Shown: positions 28,608-39,494 of the stretch, piece by piece
Layout: each line of letters opens with the position of its first letter
Position numbering within the stretch: the first letter of the stretch is position 1
Assembly: GCA_030653355.1 (NCBI GenBank)
Contig: JAURZN010000183.1
Location: forward strand, 1-64,000
Direction: 5' to 3'
Length of the DNA stretch: 64,000 nucleotides
Origin: Gallionella sp.
Lineage (GTDB): Bacteria; Pseudomonadota; Gammaproteobacteria; Burkholderiales; Gallionellaceae
Position numbers and translations under genes: made by a program
The notes under the pieces: model-generated
Told to the model about the DNA's origin: nothing
Databases searched by the model: none
Seen by the model: only the letters and a program-made list of their open reading frames with translations

Positions 28608-30509
28608 ATGGATGCTTCCCAACTATCGGGGCAATGTGCTTCAAGTCCCCCCGCCAGCGCGTGGGTGCGTTTTTTGCGTTCGTACGGCCCTACGCCGAAT
28701 AATTCCAATCTTTTTGACGAATACGTAACGGGTGCGCTAGGTCGGGCAAAGGTTCAGCCGATAACGCTCACTAGTCCGCAGCTTGACAAAATGAAGCAAC
28801 GCATAGCGTCCGGATTGCCTGGCTCAATCCTAATTGCAGGAACAGCCGGCGACGGAAAAACTTATCATTGCCGCAGCCTGTGGACATCGTTAGGCGGCAA
28901 CCCAAGAGATTGGGACGATCCATCTCTCGTAAAAAAACTCCCCCTGTCTGACGGTCGTTGCGCCATTTTTGTTAAGGATCTTAGCGAGTTAAGCGATGAG
29001 CTAAGCGATGACGCGTTGGGATTGTTGGAACGGTCGGTTCTTGGCTCGGAAGATTCAGAGTTTTTGGTTGTAGCCGCGAATCATGGACAAATACTCGAGC
29101 GCTTGCGTGACTTGGGCTTCCGGCAAGGCAGAGTTCATCCACTCAGAAAGCCTGTGCAGGATTTTTTCCTGCTATCCGGCCAAGTGCCAGATAGGCTTGC
29201 AATTTACGACTTGAGCAAAACAGCTCACCGACAATCTCTTGAAGAAGTTTTGTCCGCCATCGCCGGACACCCTGAGTGGGATAGCTGCATTAAATGCTCA
29301 CTTCAATCTGCGGGACGTATATGTCCAATTTTTGAGAATCGCGAGCGTTTGCTTGGCGCCAATGATGGCGGGCGGTTTGTACGAAGGTTAGGGGACTTAG
29401 TGGAAGTCGCAAGACTCAATGGTTGGCATTTGCCGGTGCGCGATTTGCTCGCTTTGGCCGCAAACATGATCTTGGGGCATAGCGATGCTCGTGAAGGACT
29501 AATGGCCTGCGGCGATGTTGCTCGGCATCAAGATGCTGGAACTGCAGAGCACGGCAATCTTTACGACAACACCTTTGGGGTCAATCTTTCACGTAGAAGA
29601 GCTCTTGATCGCCCAGTGTTTAAAGCGTTGGCTTCTTTCGGAATCGGCGAAGAAACATCCAACGGCGCTGACGGCTTACTGGTCTACGGAGCCGATGATC
29701 AAAAGCTTGCGAATTCATTTTTCAGGCTGGTCGGCTCAGATCCGATATATGGAGCAACGCCCTCTTATTTGGCAGCGCAGCAGCATTATTTGGAGGGCGA
29801 AGAAACCGCTCGTTTAGAAAATGGGGCCGCCGAATTTTTGGGACGCTTGGCAGCTCAGCGGCGTAGGCTGTTTTTTACTTTGCCTGAAACGGAAACGGAC
29901 TATCCATTTTGGGAAATGACTGCATTCCGATTTGCTGGCGACTATTTGGATATGACAGTGGCACTTGCACTGGTAGAGCGCAAACCCGTGAACGAAACGG
30001 TTCGCGCCCGTATCGTGCGAGGGTTGAATAGAGTCATGACTGGGCTTTTAATTGAAAATACTGATCGCATTTTTGTAGCGAGTTCAGGCGGATTTACCCA
30101 ATCCAAGATCAGCGTCCTTTGCGACACGGAAGCTCCCTCCCGGCGACTCGGCGGGATTGGGATGTCGATAAGACCAGATGCGCAGACTGGGAGTCCGACG
30201 TTGGATATAGCTTTGGCACAGGGTTCAACCGGGTCGGTTACCTTTAATCTTTCACCCGTCCGTTTTGAGTTTTTATGCCGAGTTGCTGAAGGTTCTTTGC
30301 CAGGAAGCTTTTCGAATGAATGCTTGGAAGACATGTTGGCTTTCAAAGCCAAACTTTTGCGCAAAGCCGAGCTGCTTCGAGCGCTTCGTCAAAATGAAGA
30401 CGAGGTAGAGCCGGGAGAGGAAGATGGTGCGCTGACACTAAGCTTTATTGAAATCGAGCAAAATGGCCATGCCTTTTCGCGACCTGTCACAGTAAGGATT
30501 GGCTCATGA
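28608..30509 (+). CDS. SspF/DptF-like P-loop ATPase of phosphorothioation-linked restriction module
   Basis: 633 aa; Walker A ILIAGTAGDGKTYHCRSLW; first of a three-gene overlapping operon with sizes matching F-G-H restriction modules. Confidence 0.6.
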   Translation: MDASQLSGQCASSPPASAWVRFLRSYGPTPNNSNLFDEYVTGALGRAKVQPITLTSPQLDKMKQRIASGLPGSILIAGTAGDGKTYHCRSLWTSLGGNPRDWDDPSLVKKLPLSDGRCAIFVKDLSELSDELSDDALGLLERSVLGSEDSEFLVVAANHGQILERLRDLGFRQGRVHPLRKPVQDFFLLSGQVPDRLAIYDLSKTAHRQSLEEVLSAIAGHPEWDSCIKCSLQSAGRICPIFENRERLLGANDGGRFVRRLGDLVEVARLNGWHLPVRDLLALAANMILGHSDAREGLMACGDVARHQDAGTAEHGNLYDNTFGVNLSRRRALDRPVFKALASFGIGEETSNGADGLLVYGADDQKLANSFFRLVGSDPIYGATPSYLAAQQHYLEGEETARLENGAAEFLGRLAAQRRRLFFTLPETETDYPFWEMTAFRFAGDYLDMTVALALVERKPVNETVRARIVRGLNRVMTGLLIENTDRIFVASSGGFTQSKISVLCDTEAPSRRLGGIGMSIRPDAQTGSPTLDIALAQGSTGSVTFNLSPVRFEFLCRVAEGSLPGSFSNECLEDMLAFKAKLLRKAELLRALRQNEDEVEPGEEDGALTLSFIEIEQNGHAFSRPVTVRIGS

Positions 30510-32029
30510 GGAAGCAAATCGAAGGTGTTGACTTTGCAGTTGACGAACACATTTGGGGTCATCGTCTTTATGATGAACAACTTCCACATCTCGCTGTTTT
30601 GGAGTTTTTGGGCGTTCTTGGTTCGAATGTCAATAACCCGCTACAAGCAGCCCCGACTGAACGCGTGCGTTATCGTCCCCAAAGACAGATTAGATTGCGC
30701 GGGTTGCTATTCAATAATCCCTATGTTGAGTCTGTGCGCGAAAGGGCTATTCCTGACGAGGATAAATGGAAAGCATGGAAAGAGCTGTTTGCTGACGATG
30801 CAACGGGGCTTGGCGACGATGACATGAACTATCTGCAACAAGTATTTCTGAGCTTTGACGATTTTGCCAAGGCTATAGAATTGCTGCGATCGTCAGCGTT
30901 CGAAGCGCGGAGCAATAAGCGCTGGAGTTCAAAATTTGTTTTTCCGTTTGGCCCTGACGCCCTATACGAAGATTTGCGAGTTGACTCGGGCGGCGCTTCG
31001 AACGACCGCCGCTTTTTTGCGCGCACTGGCGAATTGATGTATTTGATGTTGTGCCGCGCAGCGCGAGGCCCTGAATTGGGGCAAAAACTTATTGAGCGAA
31101 TTTTTAATTCCAAAGTTCCTATGAACAGGCTCGTTAAAGCACTTCAGGGCGAACCGCAGCTTGCCAATGATGCCCGGGATGTCGGCTACCTGCCATACAC
31201 CTCCCATCCGCGCTTTGATCGCCTATGCGAAGACTGGCTGGCAATTCTTTCTCGGGACATGCCGATTTACGATGCTCTGGAGCATTTAATCACCAGCGCT
31301 GGGCTGAATCTTCTTATGTATTTCCTTGAGTGTTCGAAAACTCAGTCCGGTGATGCCGAACCCGTCGAGATTGTCTGCGAAATTGTCTCCCGTGAACGCA
31401 CAAAAGTTAGGGCGCTTTCTGGTGACTCTTATCAAATTAACCAAGCGTTGTCGCTTAGAGCAGTGCGCACTGCCGTCGAGCAAATCAAGCTTACAGATGT
31501 ATGGTCTGCTGCATTGGGATCAGAAGATCCTGAAGGGGAGTGTGCCAAATTGCTGAGGGCTTGGTTCCAATGGCCGCCGGCGTCTGGTGACGATGAATCA
31601 GATTATGAGCACATATCCGGTGATGAGCTTGTTCGCATGCTTGCCGAGAAGGCGCAGTCTAGGCACGAACAGCATTTTGGTAAGATCCATGCAGCGTGGT
31701 CTCGCGCAATCGGTCTTAGCTCACGGCGTTTGGCGAGGCGCACCCGCTATGCCCCAAATGACCGGCTTTTAAAGACTCTAGTTGTCACCATTGTCGATGA
31801 ACGCATGCAGTTTGATGAATTTTTGCATGAGGTTCGCAGACGTTATGGACTGGTCATCGGCGATGCCGAGGGGGCTCACTTGGTTAGAGAAAAACAGGTT
31901 GACCAAGAGGCCCTTAGCGAAAATCGAGGAAACTTGGAAATGCGATTGGTTGGGTTGGGCTTGGTCCGGCGGCTCTCTGATTCATGCTCTTTTGTAGAAA
32001 ACCCTTTTGGCTCCAAGGTAGATGATTGA
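30506..32029 (+). CDS. SspG/DptG-like component of phosphorothioation-linked restriction module
   Basis: 507 aa; 4-bp overlaps with both neighbours; identity inferred from context. Confidence 0.5.
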   Translation: MRKQIEGVDFAVDEHIWGHRLYDEQLPHLAVLEFLGVLGSNVNNPLQAAPTERVRYRPQRQIRLRGLLFNNPYVESVRERAIPDEDKWKAWKELFADDATGLGDDDMNYLQQVFLSFDDFAKAIELLRSSAFEARSNKRWSSKFVFPFGPDALYEDLRVDSGGASNDRRFFARTGELMYLMLCRAARGPELGQKLIERIFNSKVPMNRLVKALQGEPQLANDARDVGYLPYTSHPRFDRLCEDWLAILSRDMPIYDALEHLITSAGLNLLMYFLECSKTQSGDAEPVEIVCEIVSRERTKVRALSGDSYQINQALSLRAVRTAVEQIKLTDVWSAALGSEDPEGECAKLLRAWFQWPPASGDDESDYEHISGDELVRMLAEKAQSRHEQHFGKIHAAWSRAIGLSSRRLARRTRYAPNDRLLKTLVVTIVDERMQFDEFLHEVRRRYGLVIGDAEGAHLVREKQVDQEALSENRGNLEMRLVGLGLVRRLSDSCSFVENPFGSKVDD

Positions 32030-35000
32030 TGCTCACAGATAGAATAGTTGGGCGCGTTGGCGCAGATATCCTACAGCGCAGGCTTGCAGATTCAAGGCAG
32101 AGTGATGGCACGCTTCCTGATTCTGCAGCGCTATTCCGACTTGATAAGCTGGCTTCAGGACAAATTGCATCGATCGTGCGAGAAATTCTTGCCAACCCGG
32201 ATCTTGCCGCGCGAGTGGATTTGCGCATTCCTGCTGGGCTAGTAGAAGATCAGGACCTGCCAGAGGAAGCACTTACGACGCAGAATGCTGGCGCGGTTCG
32301 CAACGCAGGAACAACCAAAGAAGCATTGCTGACCGCTAATGGCAACGAACACAACCTAGCGGATACGTTGGGCCATGTAACCGCTCTTGGTGCTAAAGAA
32401 TTCAGGGCAAACGAAGAGGCATGGGTCGGGGCAACATGTCATGTGGCGTGCATTACTCCGAGCCTTGATGACCGCGCTGTATTCCGTGCGGCACTAAAGG
32501 GGCTGATGGCAGCTGCCGAATTGGCGCTCAACCAGCTAGGCGATTATTGCGCGCTGATAAGCGAGGCAATATCTACTCATGGTTTGCCAATTCGCGATGC
32601 TATTGGCTGGGCGCTGCCATTCGTTGGGCTTCCAAGAGATACATCACTGTTTTCCAATGCTAAGACCTACGGACAAGCAGTTGGCCCGTGGCGCAAAGCA
32701 TTCGAAAAGTTATTTTCAAATCGCGCTCCATTGTTAAATCGGTTGCGGTCCAATGGTCAGCCTCTTGATCAGGAGGAAATGCGCCAGCGACTAGATGAAA
32801 ACGCTGACTTTATCGCCGACCACGCTCGTGCTGCTCTTGAAGCGTTCATCAATGCTCCTCCTGGCGATGAGCAAACTGCAGCAGAAATTGCGGCGCTGGA
32901 ATGGGAAATGGACGGTGTTCACTATATCTTCGACAAGCCAAGAGAGCGTCAGCAGGGCTTGGCAGATTCGACTGTTCATTTTTTTGATCACGACTGCGAC
33001 GATTCGGATGTTCTTGATCAACGCTGGCGCAAGCACCTTGAGGAATTGAAGACCAGAGAGCGCCGATCAGATTGGAACGACGATGACGATACTTTCTTTG
33101 AGCTTCATCGTCGGTACATCGAGCAAAATTCAAAGCTGCACGCTCAATGGGAAAAGGTTGTCTTCGGCAAACCGATCGAGTGTTACGACTTCTTCGATGG
33201 ATTTTCCAGTGCAGCTCATCGGTTAGTGGTTAGAGCTGGGGAGCCAAAAGGTGATCGATTCTTGCGCTTTACCATCTCGAAAGGGCGCAAGGAATGGCGC
33301 GAGCGCTTCAATCATGATGTCGGCGCGTTCTTCTCGGCTATGTATCGTGGGCTCCAGGAGTTAATGGGCGCCAAAGTAGAATGGCGTATAGAACGAATGG
33401 GGGCTGCGAATTTGCCAGATCCCTTGTTCAACTACCCAGCTTTCTTCAAGAAAGAAAAAGAAATCAGGGGCGATAAACTCAAACCTGTTTCTTCGCTTGC
33501 CAAAAATGCTGTTCAAATCAAGTTTGAAGTGGCTCTGATTGAACGGATTGGCGAACATGAAGTGATTCTGGAGAAGACGCAATTGCTTTGGGTCTATCGC
33601 CCGGAGTCAATTGGCTTGTCTTTTGTCGACGATATGCTCAGGCTTAAGGAAAAGGGTTCCATCGGTTGTACCGATGTTCCGCGCCGCCTTGTAAGCAAAA
33701 AGGGTGGCGTGCAAAGCGTCTCGTTGCTCGACACTGGAACATTGGAAGCCACTTATTCGCGAGATGCAGGTTCACTGGTCCCGCCACCCAATCGGTTGCG
33801 CAGCCTGCGTGCAGAAATCAAGCGACGAATCGACGAATTAGCCTCGGATGGACGGCTATCCAATGAACAGCGTGATGAGCTGCGCGCTGCATGGGACTGC
33901 TTTGAAGCAGACTATATTCAAGCACTGGATGATTTTATTGGCTCGGGGCTTCATGGCGAAGCGGTATTGCGGCAAGCAGAGTCATTTGGCGCGCTGTTGC
34001 GCACAATGGCGATCCATGCAAGGGGTGACGTGTGCCGTTTCAAGCTGGTTGCCGAAGTTTTGTCTGTAGGCACAGTTCGGGTTTCTGGCGAACAGTCTTG
34101 CCTGATTATTCCGCCATGGCATCCAGAGAGAATGAAAGCACTGGCCGTAAAAACCCGAAGAGTCGCAGGGCTTGTGACGCATGTGTTAAATAGCAGCAAC
34201 GTCTTGTTTGGCGATAGAGGGATTTTCTTTCGCGAATTTTCGGAGGAACTTGCGCATCCGTTCTACCCTGAAATTGCTATGGTTCAGCGCGGAGGCGCGC
34301 CGATCCTCGTTTCGGAGACCAGCACGGTCAATGGTTATAGCCTTCTTGAGCAGCCAGTGCGTGGAGAAAAGGATCAATTGACGGATGTCGATCCATGGGC
34401 GGCGGCAAAGCAGGTGCGCGAGCTGCTGGAGCGTTATATTGGGTTGCAACCTCACGAAGCATCCAATCTCAGCGTCTTGCTCTACAACGCGGATGCGGCC
34501 GAATTACCGCTTGCCGTTGTGCGTGAACTTTCTAACATGCAAACGGAAACTGGTTTTCAATGCAATGTTTCCATACGGCATCGCGATCCGGTAAAACTTA
34601 GGCGTGTATACGCGGAGCTTGTGACAAAAACGGGAGATGATCCTGATTTGCCGATTGTCAGCGAGACGTCTGAAAACTTTATGTCAAAGCTGCGCATCTC
34701 GGTGGCGCCGCCTTCATCGACTCCGCCCAAGACCAACGATGGATTTCGGGCGTTTGATGTCGCGTTTCTTCATGATGTGGTCGCAAGAACTGCGGTAGTG
34801 GAATGGATTCCTGTGGATTGGACAAATGAACGTTCAAGCTTAGAGCACGCGCCATCCCGTTGGTCATATCGAAGCGTGTCGGGTGAAAACGAACTCAAGT
34901 CCACGACATTTTTAACTTGTCCTAGGCAAACCGCATCAGGCTGGGCATATATTGGGGCAATCGCCTCCGTTGTTCGTCAAACAGATGCGCCCGCAGGATC

Positions 35001-37419
35001 ACATTTTTTGCCATCCCGCCGCATTTCGTTACAAAACGAAACGTTACGCGGAACACTTGATGACGCGCACGCGTTGGCTGAATGGGTGGCGACTTACGAT
35101 GAGCTGCTTGATAAGCGGCAGCTGCAAGCAAACGGCGTTACGGTAGTTAGGTATCGCAGGGCATCCACCAATGGTCGCAACATGATTGTCAGCTCGACAT
35201 CGGAGCTTCGGTTGTTAGGTGTGCTTGCGCGGCGCAGATTGAGTGAGCTAGGCCTACCTTTTAACGCTGATGAAATGGCTGATTTGGCTGATAGGGTAAA
35301 GAAAGACGCATTGTCTGTTTCTGGTGATATCGTTCTACGAGCGGCTAAGCGCGGCGTTTCCGCAGGGGAAATGATTGGACTTGTGATGAGTCGCTATCTT
35401 CTCGAACAAGAATTCAAGGTGATTTCCGGCTCTGGAGCAAGGCCAACGTTTAGCGTCTTCTTTTTGCTAGATGACTATGCGGACTGGCTTGCGCAAAAAG
35501 AAAACCGGATTGCCGATATTCTTGGCTTGTGCGTTGAGGAAACTGAGGACGGTCCTCGTTTGCATGTGGCCGTTGTCGAATCAAAATATGTTTCGGCTTC
35601 TGGCGCAGCAGAGGCTCGACGTTCTTCGAAAGCACAGCTTATGGCCACGCTTTCAACGTTCCGCGCAGCACTGTTTGGTGATCCAGGGCGCTTGGATCGA
35701 GATGTGTGGTTGTCACGACTGGCAGATTTGTTAATTGATGCCGACATCCCACCTGGCTGCTCAGGCTTGTTGGAACGTGTTAGGGCTAAGTTGCGCGATG
35801 GCGAAGCTGAAATCTCATTGCGTGGTTACTCGCAAGTCTTTGTGCATTCCGCTGATCCGGCGGCTGCTAATTCTGGATCCGAGCAAGTTTTAATCGATGA
35901 GACTGACGGAATCCAAGCTTGGCAAGAGGTCTTTGACCGACCAGAGCTGCGTCGTCTTGTTGAATCCTATGCACGCAACGAAGATCCATCCTCAATTCGG
36001 TCAATTCTAGGGGTGGCTCAGCCATGGATTTCAGCGCATCCACGGCTACCAGCACAGCGTGTTGCATGGATAGACATGGTGGAGCAGCTTGCTTCCAGTG
36101 GTGGATCTGTGGTCGAGTCTAAGGAGACTCCACAATCGTTCGTCTCAGTTCCTGTTCAACAACGAAATCAGTCTGAGACGCCTGTTAATGTTGTTCAGCC
36201 TTTGGAATCAATTGAGTCAGCGTTCGCATCATCTGGATCAAAGCTTTCTGAGCTTATCTCCGCAAAGGCAGCCGTACTTTCGGCTGATATTGATGAGCGT
36301 GAAGCATGGGCAGATGAAATAACTCGTAAACTTAAATCCGCATTGAACGGATATGGCCTTCAGGCATCCGTTTTAGGGACTCGACTTACTCCAAATGGCT
36401 GCTTGGTCAGGCTTGCCGGTTCGGATCGGCTACGCGTTGAAGATATTGAATCAAAACGGACACAGCTGTTAACAACCCACGCAATCAATTTAGTTACAGT
36501 ACAGCCAAAACCTGGTGAGATTGTCGTCACGATTGCGGGGGCAAAGAGACAGTCTGTTTCGCTTTGGGATTTATGGGCACGCAGAAGCATTAACAGAAAT
36601 TCGGCTGGCATTAACACCTCGTTTATTCTCGGATTGCAAGAAATAAATGGGGCACTGCTATATCTTAATTTAGGTAGCGAATTCGGCGGACTCTCGGCGC
36701 ATGAGCCACATTCACTAGTTGCTGGAGCAACTGGAAGTGGCAAGTCTGTACTCATACAAGCCTTGCTTCTTGATATTGCGGCAACTAATCCAAAAGAACT
36801 TGCTCAGATCGTCTTGATCGACCCAAAGATGGGTGTCGACTATTCGGCTCTGGAAGATTTGCCGCATATGCGTGAACTGATTGTAACGACAAAAGAGCGA
36901 GCGACAGAAGTGCTGGGCGCGCTCGTTGAGGAAATGGAAAACCGATATAGATTATTTGCTGCTGCTCGCGCTCGTGATTTGGCGACCTTTAATGCAAAAT
37001 CTGCTCCATCAGACAAATTGCCAATGGTATTTCTAGTTCATGACGAATTCGCTGATTGGATGTTTGACGATACCTACAAAGGTGCGGTTAGCGCGGCTGT
37101 TCAAAGGCTGGGTGTTAAAGCACGTGCAGCCGGCATTCACTTAATATTCGCGGCTCAGCGGCCGGACAAAGACGTCATGCCGATGCAGCTGCGAGAAAAC
37201 TTAGGTAATAGACTTATTCTCAAGGTTGCTAGTGAGGCTACTTCGAAGATCGCCCTTGATCGGCCTGGCGCAGAGCTGCTGCTGGGCAAGGGGCATCTAG
37301 CGGCGAAACTTAATGGTGAGCAGGGGCTTGTGTTTGCGCAAGCACCATTCTTATCAGACGACGACATTTTAGATGCAGTATGTGCAATAAAGAACGATAA
37401 CTCGATAACCGTTTATTGA
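32026..37419 (+). CDS. SspH/DptH-like large protein with C-terminal FtsK/HerA-type translocase domain
   Basis: 1797 aa; Walker A SLVAGATGSGKSVLIQALLLDIA; VLIDPKMGVDYSALEDLPH; VFLVHDEFADWM; IHLIFAAQRPDKDVMPMQLRENLGNRLILKV. Confidence 0.7.
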   Translation: MMLTDRIVGRVGADILQRRLADSRQSDGTLPDSAALFRLDKLASGQIASIVREILANPDLAARVDLRIPAGLVEDQDLPEEALTTQNAGAVRNAGTTKEALLTANGNEHNLADTLGHVTALGAKEFRANEEAWVGATCHVACITPSLDDRAVFRAALKGLMAAAELALNQLGDYCALISEAISTHGLPIRDAIGWALPFVGLPRDTSLFSNAKTYGQAVGPWRKAFEKLFSNRAPLLNRLRSNGQPLDQEEMRQRLDENADFIADHARAALEAFINAPPGDEQTAAEIAALEWEMDGVHYIFDKPRERQQGLADSTVHFFDHDCDDSDVLDQRWRKHLEELKTRERRSDWNDDDDTFFELHRRYIEQNSKLHAQWEKVVFGKPIECYDFFDGFSSAAHRLVVRAGEPKGDRFLRFTISKGRKEWRERFNHDVGAFFSAMYRGLQELMGAKVEWRIERMGAANLPDPLFNYPAFFKKEKEIRGDKLKPVSSLAKNAVQIKFEVALIERIGEHEVILEKTQLLWVYRPESIGLSFVDDMLRLKEKGSIGCTDVPRRLVSKKGGVQSVSLLDTGTLEATYSRDAGSLVPPPNRLRSLRAEIKRRIDELASDGRLSNEQRDELRAAWDCFEADYIQALDDFIGSGLHGEAVLRQAESFGALLRTMAIHARGDVCRFKLVAEVLSVGTVRVSGEQSCLIIPPWHPERMKALAVKTRRVAGLVTHVLNSSNVLFGDRGIFFREFSEELAHPFYPEIAMVQRGGAPILVSETSTVNGYSLLEQPVRGEKDQLTDVDPWAAAKQVRELLERYIGLQPHEASNLSVLLYNADAAELPLAVVRELSNMQTETGFQCNVSIRHRDPVKLRRVYAELVTKTGDDPDLPIVSETSENFMSKLRISVAPPSSTPPKTNDGFRAFDVAFLHDVVARTAVVEWIPVDWTNERSSLEHAPSRWSYRSVSGENELKSTTFLTCPRQTASGWAYIGAIASVVRQTDAPAGSHFLPSRRISLQNETLRGTLDDAHALAEWVATYDELLDKRQLQANGVTVVRYRRASTNGRNMIVSSTSELRLLGVLARRRLSELGLPFNADEMADLADRVKKDALSVSGDIVLRAAKRGVSAGEMIGLVMSRYLLEQEFKVISGSGARPTFSVFFLLDDYADWLAQKENRIADILGLCVEETEDGPRLHVAVVESKYVSASGAAEARRSSKAQLMATLSTFRAALFGDPGRLDRDVWLSRLADLLIDADIPPGCSGLLERVRAKLRDGEAEISLRGYSQVFVHSADPAAANSGSEQVLIDETDGIQAWQEVFDRPELRRLVESYARNEDPSSIRSILGVAQPWISAHPRLPAQRVAWIDMVEQLASSGGSVVESKETPQSFVSVPVQQRNQSETPVNVVQPLESIESAFASSGSKLSELISAKAAVLSADIDEREAWADEITRKLKSALNGYGLQASVLGTRLTPNGCLVRLAGSDRLRVEDIESKRTQLLTTHAINLVTVQPKPGEIVVTIAGAKRQSVSLWDLWARRSINRNSAGINTSFILGLQEINGALLYLNLGSEFGGLSAHEPHSLVAGATGSGKSVLIQALLLDIAATNPKELAQIVLIDPKMGVDYSALEDLPHMRELIVTTKERATEVLGALVEEMENRYRLFAAARARDLATFNAKSAPSDKLPMVFLVHDEFADWMFDDTYKGAVSAAVQRLGVKARAAGIHLIFAAQRPDKDVMPMQLRENLGNRLILKVASEATSKIALDRPGAELLLGKGHLAAKLNGEQGLVFAQAPFLSDDDILDAVCAIKNDNSITVY

Positions 37420-37820
37420 AAATAGCCAAAAGAATGACTGACCTGATATCAGATGGGATCTCGTGTGAACGCATCCTTCTGGCTATCAGAAAGATTGAGA
37501 GTGGTGTGCGTATTCTGCTGAAACCCGCCAACCATAATGTTCGCAAACACGCCGCCTATAATGACTAGGTGCAGGCCAGTGAAAATGGTGTAAAAGCGCC
37601 ACTTGTTGTCTGGGCGAGTGTAAAAACCAAATGACGGTTTTTTGCCGTGCAATAATGATGGGTAATGGCACGTTTGTCCAAAAGCAGTCCATCGCTATTT
37701 CCCTCACTTTAGTATGGCAGGCAGCTGTGTTCATATACACTCAAAATGCGTGGTTGTTTTGAGATAACGACAGACCAAATTCCATTTATTTTTCATAGAA
37801 AAAAACGAAATAAGGAGAGC

Positions 37821-38246
37821 ATGATGGATCAAGATGCATTGAAAATTGCAATCAAAGAAATTGCGGACAAACACTGGGAAATGAATCAGCAGCCAATATT
37901 GTTGAGCGAGGTCGCACCAATTCTTATGAAGAAAGCGGAGGGGGGCGACTACCGGACTTTGCTTGATGGAAAATCTTTAAAGATGTTCATCAAGGACACG
38001 GGGGATAAGCATGGCTACCGATTAGTTGTGCACCCCACACAAGATGCTAAAGTTGCGCTAGCTCCCTTGAGTTCAATATTTGAATTCGCCGTCGCTGTCA
38101 CTGAAAAATTGCCGAAGAAGTTCGAAACCATCCGCAGGAGTGAAAACAAAGTTGCTGCGCTTTTGGAAATTCTATCGGTTCTGCCGGAAGATGAGTTAGC
38201 AAAAATTTCGATTCCAGTTTCGGCTCTCGTGAAACTGCTCAAATAA
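37821..38246 (+). CDS. Uncharacterised protein, possible OST-HTH/LOTUS-like N-terminal fold
   Basis: LLSEVAPILMKKAEGGDYRTLLDGKSLKMFIKDTGDKHGYRLVVHP; taaggagagc RBS. Confidence 0.55.
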   Translation: MMDQDALKIAIKEIADKHWEMNQQPILLSEVAPILMKKAEGGDYRTLLDGKSLKMFIKDTGDKHGYRLVVHPTQDAKVALAPLSSIFEFAVAVTEKLPKKFETIRRSENKVAALLEILSVLPEDELAKISIPVSALVKLLK

Positions 38247-39080
38247 ATGAACGTGTTAGTGTGCTTGATATCATCCCTAGGCAACGTTGCAGAAGTTGTA
38301 GCGCGTCAGCGAGAACGGTTAATTCCGCAGGATTTATTCAAGAAGAAAGGCCCTGACTATCCCGTAAATTTCAAGGTTTCAGTCTACAACCCCAATAAGG
38401 AAAGCATAAGCTTTGAAAAATTTCTGCTGCGCGAGGCTAAGACTAGCGAAGCTGTGATTCTGCTGGTTGAAGAAATACACTCGTGTTTGGTGGTACCTAT
38501 CGAAAATGCCGTTTTTGCCGCGACCTTCGATGTAAAAGATGAAAGAGTCAGTAATTTCAAGAACTTTTTTGGAAACCATTTTTCTCAACTATTTCGGAAT
38601 TTTTTTGTCGTAAAAACTTTAATGGACGATGCAGAAAAGCTGCAGGCGATGATTCTTCCCCTCCGAAATTTCGATGCGCCTGCATTACGTGAAATGGCTC
38701 GGTTATCGCGTGAAAACAGCAGATGCGCCAATTTCACTCTGCCTTTGGAGGTTCAGCTCGCGGAGATCGTCAAGCTAAGAGTCCCGCGCAAAAAATCGAA
38801 ATCCCCACTTAAATACTTTGTTGACCAGAAGGGAAAGCACTTTGTATATGGCTACGAAAATCACGCCAGTATCGACACCGGAAAACCACACGTCGCGGCA
38901 TGTGAATTCAACGGACACTTCAGATTCGGGAAGAGGATAGATCCACGTCGCCATTACAATGTGAGCTTCGGTGACGGGGACACGACACATATTTCTGGAG
39001 ATTTTCCAGATTGCCATGGGGTGGTACACACAGTCCCCAAAAAAAGCCATCTCAATATGTTTGCCAACGATTTTTACTAG
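38247..39080 (+). CDS. Uncharacterised 277-aa protein
   Basis: ORF begins directly after 37821..38246 stop; no recognised motif. Confidence 0.6.
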   Translation: MNVLVCLISSLGNVAEVVARQRERLIPQDLFKKKGPDYPVNFKVSVYNPNKESISFEKFLLREAKTSEAVILLVEEIHSCLVVPIENAVFAATFDVKDERVSNFKNFFGNHFSQLFRNFFVVKTLMDDAEKLQAMILPLRNFDAPALREMARLSRENSRCANFTLPLEVQLAEIVKLRVPRKKSKSPLKYFVDQKGKHFVYGYENHASIDTGKPHVAACEFNGHFRFGKRIDPRRHYNVSFGDGDTTHISGDFPDCHGVVHTVPKKSHLNMFANDFY

Positions 39081-39090
39081 CCGAAATGAA

Positions 39091-39118
39091 TAAGGGAGAT
39101 CAATTTTGATCTCCCTTA
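39091..39118. terminator. Hairpin between convergent operons (possible bidirectional terminator)
   Basis: Perfect 13-bp arms TAAGGGAGATCAA-TT-TTGATCTCCCTTA. Confidence 0.7.
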
Positions 39119-39494
39119 ATGATTGGTTATCTACCGCAATTTTCCATCCGCAGAGGCAATAGACGTTAGAGCTGCGCGAAAAATTTGAAATTACCCTCAA
39201 ATCTTTTGGTGCTTTCCGGTCTATCGGAACCTTCACTTACCTATTTGATCCCCAAATTTTTGTATTGGTGTTTCATTATAGGCCGCAGACAAACTCTCCA
39301 AAATTGTGGCTATTGGACTAAATAAGTCGGACGGCATGGAGCGTAGATAATATTTTTATTATGCCATAAGATGATCTATCTTCCTAGTGAATTCACCTCG
39401 GTTCACCTCGGTTTTGTCTTTGCCACTAGAATGCACTGCACATCAACCAGAGTATAAGGTATTCCGCCAATATGAAAACGAAGCAAAAATCAGT

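Noticed and set aside
39395-39415. Doublet TTCACCTCGGTTCACCTCGG as a direct repeat
   Set aside because: Single tandem pair of 10 bp in an intergenic region; could be chance, no further copies seen.
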